This document shows, in pieces, positions 5,975-11,353 of a stretch of 11,353 nt of DNA. Both the position numbers and the translations under genes were made by a program. The notes below the pieces were generated by a model. That model saw only the letters and a list, made by a program, of their open reading frames with translations. It was not told the DNA's origin and searched no databases. The stretch is from Candidatus Jidaibacter sp. (lineage in GTDB: Bacteria; Pseudomonadota; Alphaproteobacteria; Rickettsiales; Midichloriaceae): contig JAJTHY010000078.1 in assembly GCA_021298045.1 (NCBI GenBank), positions 1 through 11,353 on the forward strand, read 5' to 3'. Positions within the stretch are counted from its first letter, which is position 1, and each line of letters opens with the position of its first letter.

Positions 5975-8110
5975 TTATTTGCCTCGAATTTCTGTATTTG
6001 TTTTGTTTGCGCGTTCGGCAGCAATCTGCTCGGCCTTGGATTTCTCTCCGACTTCGATGTTCCCAGCTTTGGAAAATCTGCCTTCAATGCCATCTAAAGC
6101 TTTTGCTACAGATACATTGCCTTCCAATTCTGGGCTCAACTTTTTGAATAACTCAGAATTCTTAATTGCTTCATATATCTTTTCCTCAAGGCGTATCATA
6201 ATACGCTCTTGAGCGGCATCTAGCTTGTCTGATAGACCAAGTAGTTCTTTTATCTCAATTATAAATTTATCTACGAAGTTAAGTTTGATCTTGATTTGTT
6301 CAGTCTGGAATGCGGAAGCAAATTTTTTCTCACTATCTTCAAGTAAATCTTTTAGGGCAAAATTTATTTCCTCATAAGCGTCTTTAAGTGAGGCAGGCAT
6401 TTCATAATTTGCAATTCTGTCTTTTGCCTTATCCGCAAATTTTTCTCTAAATTCTCGCTCCAAGGTAAGATACTCGGTTATCACTTGTTTTGAATTAGCA
6501 TCTGTTTGTATACGGAGGTTAATTTCATATTCTTCTTTTAGATTACTGAAATCGGTTATAATTCCTGTATAATAAGGATCGCCTCCTTTAGAAAATAACA
6601 TTTCTCTTAATACATCGGCCTTCTTGTATTGAAGCGCAATACTAAGTGGGTTCCATTGACTAAAACGTTCCACATTAACATTTAATGCTTTTTGATCTAA
6701 TAAAAAACTTGTTATTTCCGGGTTGCCTTCCATTATTGCACGAGAAATTGCAGGTATGGAAGACATCGAACTATTAACATCAGCCCCTTTTTCTATGAAG
6801 AATTTCACCATTTCACTGTCACCTTTGTCTACAGCATGATTTAATGCTAGATTTTTATAACTGGAGAGCATAATACTTGTATTAGGTATCTTTTTGAATA
6901 CCAGATCCATAATATCAAGATTTTGTGAAATAATAGCCTCTGTGATTATATCATTCAAGCCAACTTCAGTTTCAACATTCACCCCTTTATCCAAACAGGC
7001 CTTTACCATCTCAAGATTCCTCGAAGTTATAGCGTATTCAAGCGCTTTTGCACCCAGCTTATTGTCAATAAGAGTTTGCAATAAATCCAGATTACCGGAA
7101 TCTACGATAATCATTAAAGCGCTTTTCCCATCTTTGTTCTTGACATTAACATCAGCGCCATTTTGTAGTAAAAATTCTATTACATATAAGTTACCATTCT
7201 CAGCAGCATACATAAGAGCAGTAGCTCCAGATTGATCAACCGCGTTAACTTTCGCATCATTTTGTAATAAAAATTCTACTGCATATAAGTTACCATTCTC
7301 AGCAGCATACATAAGAGCAGTTTTGCCTGCTAAATCAACTAAATCAACATTAGCATTGCTTTCCAGTAGAAACTGCACTGTATCTACCCTGCCATATTCA
7401 GCAGCATACATAAGGGCAGTTTTTCCTGCTGAATCAGCTAAATCAAGATTAGCATTGCTTTCCAGTAGAAACTGCACTGTATCTACCCTGCCATATTCAG
7501 CAGCGTACATAAGCGCAGTTTTTTCTGATGAGTCAACAGCATTAACATTAGCGCCATTTTCTAGCAAAAATTCTACAGCATCTAAGTTTCCAAAATCAGC
7601 AGCATACATAAGGGCGGTAGCTCCGGTTTTATTAACTGCATCAACATTAACTCCATTCTCTAGAAGCAACTGTATAAAGTCTTTATTGTTAGCTTTAGCT
7701 GCAGCGATAAGTGCATCTACGCCTTCCGTAGATATTCTTCCCATTAGGTATTTGCGTGCAAAATCTTCCTCTCCATTTGCAGCTGCGGCAGTTAAAGGTG
7801 TTATGCCGTTCGCATCTTGGGCACTCGTAAGAACGATTCCATCATCCATTATTAATGATGCAATTTGCCCTTGCCCTTCTTTTAACGCGCTTATAACAGC
7901 TAAGCCTAATGCGTTAGGGCTAAATTTTGATTTTTGATCGATTATTATCGCTGATACGGTAACGGGGTCACTTGCTCCCATCCGCGAAATTATTTCAGCA
8001 AGCACATGATCTTCTACAGACTCTTGTGATCTTATAATCTCTAGTATCTTAGTCCCGTCCTTTCTGCGAATTGCAACTTCTAGAGTGTTTTTATCGGATG
8101 TCGTTTTCAT
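5975..8110 (-). CDS. Ankyrin-repeat protein with a helical C-terminal region
   Basis: This 711-residue protein of unknown function is a candidate host-interaction factor, since such proteins are common in intracellular alphaproteobacteria. Residues 1-162 contain degenerate ankyrin-like helices. Residues 163-327 are five tandem 33-residue repeats with the core TALMYAA-x-x-G-N/R-x-D/Y-x-V-x-FLL. Weaker repeats continue to about 510 (for example DSEMVKFFIEKGADVN at 431-446). Residues 520-711 contain no repeat; they are charged, helix-forming and likely coiled-coil (LEREFREKFADKAKDR, LDAAQERIMIRLEEKIYEAIK), ending in a polar tail. There is no signal peptide or membrane segment, so if it is secreted a type IV or similar route would be needed; that is speculation. 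An AAGGTAG box precedes the ATG. The gene diverges from tatB, and its 3' neighbour on the same strand is ffs. Confidence 0.9.
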   Translation of the reverse strand: MKTTSDKNTLEVAIRRKDGTKILEIIRSQESVEDHVLAEIISRMGASDPVTVSAIIIDQKSKFSPNALGLAVISALKEGQGQIASLIMDDGIVLTSAQDANGITPLTAAAANGEEDFARKYLMGRISTEGVDALIAAAKANNKDFIQLLLENGVNVDAVNKTGATALMYAADFGNLDAVEFLLENGANVNAVDSSEKTALMYAAEYGRVDTVQFLLESNANLDLADSAGKTALMYAAEYGRVDTVQFLLESNANVDLVDLAGKTALMYAAENGNLYAVEFLLQNDAKVNAVDQSGATALMYAAENGNLYVIEFLLQNGADVNVKNKDGKSALMIIVDSGNLDLLQTLIDNKLGAKALEYAITSRNLEMVKACLDKGVNVETEVGLNDIITEAIISQNLDIMDLVFKKIPNTSIMLSSYKNLALNHAVDKGDSEMVKFFIEKGADVNSSMSSIPAISRAIMEGNPEITSFLLDQKALNVNVERFSQWNPLSIALQYKKADVLREMLFSKGGDPYYTGIITDFSNLKEEYEINLRIQTDANSKQVITEYLTLEREFREKFADKAKDRIANYEMPASLKDAYEEINFALKDLLEDSEKKFASAFQTEQIKIKLNFVDKFIIEIKELLGLSDKLDAAQERIMIRLEEKIYEAIKNSELFKKLSPELEGNVSVAKALDGIEGRFSKAGNIEVGEKSKAEQIAAERANKTNTEIRGK
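7130..7624. repeat. Five tandem 99-bp repeats encoding ankyrin units
   Basis: The segment is five in-frame units of exactly 99 bases: 7526-7624, 7427-7525, 7328-7426, 7229-7327 and 7130-7228. The units at 7328-7426 and 7427-7525 differ at only about six positions by my count, and the last two units are also very similar to each other. This points to recent tandem duplication, probably by unequal exchange or slippage within the gene. Confidence 0.9.
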
Positions 8111-8190
8111 AGTCTACCTTAATTGAATTCCTCAATACCCTATAGTCGCAAATAAAGATTAATAATTGGTTAATGAGCGTGAAATAATTG

Positions 8191-8204
8191 ATAACTTATG
8201 TTAT
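8191..8204. repeat. Short inverted repeat ATAAC-TTAT-GTTAT in the divergent gap
   Basis: A perfect five-base inverted repeat with a four-base spacer lies in the 129-base gap between the ankyrin gene and tatB, 36 bases before the tatB ATG. Possible -35/-10-like elements for the plus strand (TTGGTT at 8166-8171, TGATAA at 8189-8194, 17 bases apart) overlap it. In AT-rich sequence such a short palindrome can arise by chance, so a regulatory role is only a suggestion. Confidence 0.3.
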
Positions 8205-8239
8205 GCTCACAATTAAAATCACGAAGATGTATTACTAAA

Positions 8240-8521
8240 ATGTTAGATATCTCAATATCAGAAATAATAGTTGTGGGACTGGTGGGGCTTATTGTGCTTG
8301 GCCCTAAGGAGATGGTTGAGGTTATAAGATCCTTGCGTAAAATAGGTAATAACATAAAAGAATACTATAATGAGTTTTTAGCTTACTTAAGTGCAGAGCT
8401 GGGTGAAACTCCGAGTGATGATTATGTGAAAATAATTTTAGACCAAGATGGTAATCCGCAGAAAGTTTATGATCTAGAGAAAATAAAACCATATCTTAAA
8501 GATGAAGATGACCCTAAATGA
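8240..8521 (+). CDS. tatB: Sec-independent protein translocase subunit TatB
   Basis: TatB works with TatC as the receptor for folded proteins carrying twin-arginine signal peptides at the inner membrane. The protein has 93 residues from the ATG at 8240. It begins MLDISISEIIVVGLVGLIVLGPKEM, with one membrane helix (about 5-20) ending in the LGPKE hinge, followed by an amphipathic helix (VEVIRSLRKIGNNIKEYY). The D-I-S-x-S-E start and a glutamate at position 8 favour TatB over TatA. The C-terminus is short and acidic (KDEDDPK). An upstream in-frame ATG at 8198 would add a polar extension unlike the family. The tail overlaps tatC by 20 bases, so the two are co-transcribed and probably coupled. 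No tatA is in the window. Confidence 0.88.
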   Translation: MLDISISEIIVVGLVGLIVLGPKEMVEVIRSLRKIGNNIKEYYNEFLAYLSAELGETPSDDYVKIILDQDGNPQKVYDLEKIKPYLKDEDDPK

Positions 8522-9236
8522 ACATTTAAGAGAATTGAAAATACGGCTTATAATATCAATATGTATTATGTTTGTAGCTGTATGCATAAATTATGTTTAT
8601 GCGGACAAGGTGTTTCAGTTTTTGCTTGCTCCACTTGCTGAAGTGCTGGCTGCGCAAAATATATCAAGAAACCTTATATATACAGGCCTTACAGAAGCGT
8701 TTATTACCAAAATAAAAATCGCCATTTTCACAGGAGTGTTTTTCAGCGCCCCAATAGTGGCATGGCAAATTTACCGCTTTATCGCGCCAGGGCTTTTTAA
8801 ACGAGAACGCATGGCGTTTATTCCATATTTAATTTTCTCACCTATATTATTCTTTACTGGCGCTTTTTTAGTTTATGCTTATATAATGCCTTTGGCATGG
8901 GGATTCTTTATCAGCTTTGAAGGTGATTTGTCAGCGACTATGCCACTTATACTAGAGGCGAAAATAAGTGAATATATTTCACTCGTAATTGGTTTGATCA
9001 TTGCTTTTGGTGCCGCCTTTCAGTTGCCGCTGGTTCTTATTCTACTTGTGCATGTAGGGTTTTTAAAAGTAGAGAAGTTGGTAGCTTTTAGAAGATATGC
9101 CATAGTCCTCATTTTTCTAGTTGCGGCCATAATCACTCCGCCAGATGTGCTAAGCCAAGTGGCTCTTGCTGTGCCTTTGGTCTTGCTTTATGAAATATCT
9201 ATTCTAATATGCAAAAGAATTAATAAAGCTAAGTAA
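8502..9236 (+). CDS. tatC: Sec-independent protein translocase subunit TatC
   Basis: TatC is the six-helix membrane core of the twin-arginine translocase and recognises the RR signal. The protein has 244 residues, a normal length. The N-terminal signature EHLRELKIRL (7-16), the loop TEAFITKIKIA (64-74), PIVAWQIYRFIAPGLFKRER (84-103) and FGAAFQLPL (169-177) are all visible. Glu102 in FKRER corresponds to the signal-binding Glu103 of E. coli TatC. Gln173 occupies the place of E. coli Glu170 within the FGxxFxxP motif. Six hydrophobic segments can be traced. The start may be the ATG at 8502 or at 8508, both inside the end of tatB. The serS gene follows after 11 bases. Confidence 0.95.
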   Translation: MKMTLNEHLRELKIRLIISICIMFVAVCINYVYADKVFQFLLAPLAEVLAAQNISRNLIYTGLTEAFITKIKIAIFTGVFFSAPIVAWQIYRFIAPGLFKRERMAFIPYLIFSPILFFTGAFLVYAYIMPLAWGFFISFEGDLSATMPLILEAKISEYISLVIGLIIAFGAAFQLPLVLILLVHVGFLKVEKLVAFRRYAIVLIFLVAAIITPPDVLSQVALAVPLVLLYEISILICKRINKAK

Positions 9237-9247
9237 TATATACACAT

Positions 9248-10516
9248 ATGCATGATATAAAATTTATTAGGGAAAACCCAGAAGCATTTGATAAAAGCAT
9301 GGAGAAGCGCGGTGTTTCTGCAAGGTCTGCGGAGATTTTGGCGATTGATGAAAAACTTAGATCTGTGCTAACCGAATTGCAAACATATCAGAGTAAAAGG
9401 AACGATCTTTCAAAACTCATTCCTGTATACAAAAAAGAGGGGAAGGGGATTGATGGCTTGCTTGCGGAATCTGAAGAGCTGAAGCGTACTATCCCAGCTT
9501 TGGAGGCGGAGCAAGACACTTTGAGAAATTCTCTTGAAGATATTCTTTGCAGCCTGCCCAACATCTTAGCGGAAGCAGTGCCAGTTGGTAAAGATGAAAA
9601 TGACAATCAAGAAATCAGAAAATGGGGTGAAATTCGCAAGTTTGACTTTGCACCACTTGAGCATTTTGATATTGGTGAAAAACTTGGGGTGATAGACTTT
9701 GAGCAAGCGGCAAAAGTTTCTGGCTCTCGTTTTGTGTATCTAAAAGGTGCACTTGCCCGCATGGAGCGCGCTTTGGTAAACTTCATGTTAGATGTTCATA
9801 CCAACGAATTTGGATATACAGAAGTAGTGGCTCCACATTTAGTGAAGGCAGATGCGGTGTTTGGAGTGGGTCAATTACCTAAGTTTGAAGAAGATCTTTT
9901 TAAAACCACCACTGACCATTATCTAATTTCTACAGCTGAAGTGCCGCTTACTAACTTAATGTTGGACAAAATAGTTTCTGAGGAAACGCTACCATTGCGT
10001 TTTACCGGATACACACCTTGCTATAGGTCAGAGGCTGGCAGTGCTGGGCGCGACACTAAGGGTATGGTGAGATTGCATCAATTTTCTAAAGTGGAATTAG
10101 TTAGCATTACCCGTAGCTCAGAATCTGAAGCGGAGCATGAGCGCATGTGTTCTGCTGCAGAAACCATTTTGCAAAGACTAAACTTGCCATACAGAGTTAT
10201 GCTGCTTTGTTCTGGGGATACTGGATTTTCTTCAGCTCGCACATACGATATAGAAGTGTGGTTGCCTGGGCAAAATAAATACCGTGAGATTTCAAGTTGC
10301 TCTAATTGCGGAGATTTTCAGGCTCTTAGGCTTAAGGCAAGATATAAAGAATTGCATGGCACTAAAAACACTTTGGTGCATACTCTTAATGGTTCTGGTC
10401 TTCCAATTGGTAGGACTATGGTTGCAATTATTGAAAATTATCAAAATGAAGATGGCACTGTTTCTGTTCCAGAGGTACTAGTGCCGTATATGGGTGGATT
10501 AACGAAGATAGGTTAG
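9248..10516 (+). CDS. serS: Serine--tRNA ligase (seryl-tRNA synthetase)
   Basis: This cytoplasmic enzyme charges tRNA-Ser with serine using ATP. At 422 residues it has the normal bacterial length. Residues 1-110 form the tRNA-binding coiled-coil arm, starting MHDIKFIRENPEAFDKSMEKRG. Class II motifs are present: the serine-site TAEVPL (229-234), motif 2 running from FTGYTPCYRSEAGSAGRDTKG through HQFSKVE (252-283), and motif 3 NGSGLPIGRTMVAIIENYQ (381-399). SSCSNCGDFQA (349-359) is also typical. The ATG at 9248 gives the canonical N-terminus, although no strong ribosome binding site is seen. The gene lies 11 bases after tatC and 5 bases before the RDD gene, consistent with one operon; tatC-serS adjacency, as I recall, also occurs in Rickettsia. 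Confidence 0.97.
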   Translation: MHDIKFIRENPEAFDKSMEKRGVSARSAEILAIDEKLRSVLTELQTYQSKRNDLSKLIPVYKKEGKGIDGLLAESEELKRTIPALEAEQDTLRNSLEDILCSLPNILAEAVPVGKDENDNQEIRKWGEIRKFDFAPLEHFDIGEKLGVIDFEQAAKVSGSRFVYLKGALARMERALVNFMLDVHTNEFGYTEVVAPHLVKADAVFGVGQLPKFEEDLFKTTTDHYLISTAEVPLTNLMLDKIVSEETLPLRFTGYTPCYRSEAGSAGRDTKGMVRLHQFSKVELVSITRSSESEAEHERMCSAAETILQRLNLPYRVMLLCSGDTGFSSARTYDIEVWLPGQNKYREISSCSNCGDFQALRLKARYKELHGTKNTLVHTLNGSGLPIGRTMVAIIENYQNEDGTVSVPEVLVPYMGGLTKIG

Positions 10517-10521
10517 TTTTT

Positions 10522-11100
10522 ATGCAAGAAAGAGGACAGGTAGTCGAATATGCATCTCTCAATCGTCGCATTGTTGCGGCGAGCATAGATTTGTTAATCT
10601 TGATTTTGGTGCTTGCGCCGATCATGGGTTTTATATCAGATATTGTTTTTGCGGGTAGAAGCTCAGATATCCTGCTCAATGAACTTTCCCTTGAAGTTAC
10701 GGATAGTGATAAAATAACAGGTGAGATGATCTTTGTTAAGCTGTGGGAGAATGACTTCTTTAAAAACTATTTAATTGTTCAGCTTATAAGCTTTATGCTG
10801 ATAGGGGTATACGTAATCAGCTTTTGGTTTCTTTATGGCTCTACCCCAGGAAAATGGATGTGCGCATGCAAAGTGGTAACTGCTAAAGATTTAGGGAAAC
10901 CAAGCTTACTTAGACTTATAATCAGGTTTTTCGGGTATATTATGTCTGCAGTTCCTTTGGGTCTTGGTTTTATAATGGTTGCGTTTAGTGATAATAAGCA
11001 GGGTTTGCATGATAAAATCGCTGGCACTGCTGTGGTAATTTTTAAACATGATTTTACCAAGTTTAATGAATTGCGTAGTAAGTTGTTAGGTGAAAAGTGA
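10522..11100 (+). CDS. RDD family membrane protein
   Basis: Small integral membrane protein of 192 residues with the RDD domain (conserved Arg and two Asp). ASLNRRIVAASIDLLILILVL (11-31) contains the Arg pair and first Asp (D23) in membrane helix 1. STPGKWMCACKVV (107-119) is the conserved G-K-x-x-x-x-x-x-V segment, and FSDNKQGLHDKIAGTAVV (155-172) is the usual terminal motif. Three or four hydrophobic helices can be traced. A polar insertion at about 44-80 between helices 1 and 2 is longer than in the smallest members. The role is unknown; some RDD proteins have been linked to ion transport. It starts five bases after the serS stop, so it is the last gene of the tat-serS operon. Confidence 0.88.
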   Translation: MQERGQVVEYASLNRRIVAASIDLLILILVLAPIMGFISDIVFAGRSSDILLNELSLEVTDSDKITGEMIFVKLWENDFFKNYLIVQLISFMLIGVYVISFWFLYGSTPGKWMCACKVVTAKDLGKPSLLRLIIRFFGYIMSAVPLGLGFIMVAFSDNKQGLHDKIAGTAVVIFKHDFTKFNELRSKLLGEK

Positions 11101-11111
11101 TGTCAATTTAT

Positions 11112-11212
11112 TTAGAAATATTCAGAAATTTCTTTAAGATTATCAACTAACACATTATTATTAATTAGGTTTTCCATAACTTCACTTGAAAAGCCATTGT
11201 TATAAGACTTAA
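11112..11212 (-). pseudogene. C-terminal remnant of an unidentified minus-strand reading frame
   Basis: Between the RDD gene and the IS end, the minus strand holds an open frame that ends at 11112 and reads KSYNNGFSSEVMENLINNNV followed by about a dozen more residues. It runs straight into the IS terminus with no start codon. It could be the tail of a gene cut by the IS66-type insertion, or chance open sequence; the residues match no family I recognise. The head of the gene, if it exists, should lie beyond the element. Confidence 0.3.
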
Positions 11213-11353
11213 GTAAGCGTACAGTAAAGGAGGTTTAGTGCAGCGGGTTAATCTAGTTTAATGTTCCACGGGAGGAGTTCTGCGATCTTGGATATCGGAT
11301 GATCTTGTATCCGCTCAAATACCGCCCTTAAGTACTCCCACGGGTTTAAGCCA
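11213..11353 (-). mobile_element. Terminal part of an IS66-family insertion sequence
   Basis: The sequence starting at 11213 begins GTAAGCGTACAGTAAAG; IS66-family termini characteristically begin GTAAGCG. It is followed 35 bases later by the stop codon of an IS66-type transposase reading inward. The element continues past the right edge. The eight bases before it (AGACTTAA, 11205-11212) would be the target duplication, which should recur at the other end. Confidence 0.75.
11248..11353 (-). CDS. tnpC: IS66 family transposase, C-terminal fragment (runs off the window)
   Basis: The minus strand encodes the last 35 residues of a transposase: GLNPWEYLRAVFERIQDHPI, then SKIAELLPWNIKLD and a TAA stop at 11250-11248. 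This matches the C-terminal element of IS66 transposases, where P-x-x-Y-L, an arginine-rich helix, H-P and the terminal E-L-L-P-W-N are typical. Whether the full gene is intact cannot be judged because it leaves the window. The terminal inverted repeat lies just beyond the stop, as expected. The GC content of this stretch is visibly higher than that of its neighbours, consistent with an acquired element. Confidence 0.85.
   Translation of the reverse strand, partial: GLNPWEYLRAVFERIQDHPISKIAELLPWNIKLD

Noticed and set aside
7130..7624. Regularly spaced repeats considered as a CRISPR array
   Set aside because: The repeat is 99 bases with no unique spacers, stays in frame, and encodes ankyrin units.
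7323..7937. 204-residue plus-strand open frame across the ankyrin repeats
   Set aside because: It is antisense to a clear ankyrin gene, and its internal repetition simply mirrors the 99-bp units. No start signal or recognisable domain.
8198..8239. Extended TatB N-terminus from an ATG at 8198
   Set aside because: It would add a polar stretch before the membrane helix, unlike any TatB. The ATG at 8240 gives the canonical start.
11115..11135. AGAAAT/ATTTCT hairpin after the RDD gene as a terminator
   Set aside because: Only six weak pairs with no following T run; not convincing.

Overview
The window looks like a chromosomal segment of an AT-rich, host-associated alphaproteobacterium, most plausibly a member of or near the Rickettsiales. 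The evidence is the alphaproteobacterial form of SspB, an Hsp70 of the HscA type whose closest remembered resemblance is to rickettsial HscA, a long ankyrin-repeat protein, TatB and TatC placed directly before serS, and the low GC content. A FliO-like gene suggests a lineage that kept at least part of a flagellar export apparatus, as some deep-branching Rickettsiales do. The genus cannot be fixed from the sequence alone.

Layout, left to right. The 5' third of secD runs off the left edge on the minus strand. An AmpD-type zinc amidase gene diverges from it on the plus strand. A Bcr/CflA-type MFS drug exporter (minus) and a TetR regulator (plus) are divergent, and their shared promoter region holds two copies of a TetR-like operator. 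A minus-strand pair, sspB-fliO, is joined by a TAATG stop/start overlap. Upstream of it on the same strand is an hscA-like Hsp70 that ends at the base of the substrate-binding domain and has no helical lid. Just before hscA is a small SRP RNA gene (ffs), identified from its conserved apical core and its terminal stem. Next, still on the minus strand, is a 711-residue ankyrin protein containing five exact-length 99-bp tandem repeats.

From about 8240 the plus strand carries a compact operon, tatB-tatC-serS-RDD membrane protein, with overlapping or nearly touching genes. After it lie the C-terminal remnant of an unknown minus-strand frame and then the end of an IS66-family element: its transposase C-terminus on the minus strand and a GTAAGCG terminus at 11213. 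The element runs off the right edge.

Functionally the window mixes protein export (secD, ffs, tatB, tatC), protein quality control and cofactor assembly (sspB, hscA), translation (serS), peptidoglycan turnover, a self-contained efflux/regulator module and a probable host-interaction protein. No tRNA, rRNA or CRISPR array was seen. I found no clear novel multi-gene defence or metabolic system. The most unusual items are the lidless HscA, the ffs-hscA arrangement, the FliO homologue in the sspB transcript and the recently duplicated ankyrin units.
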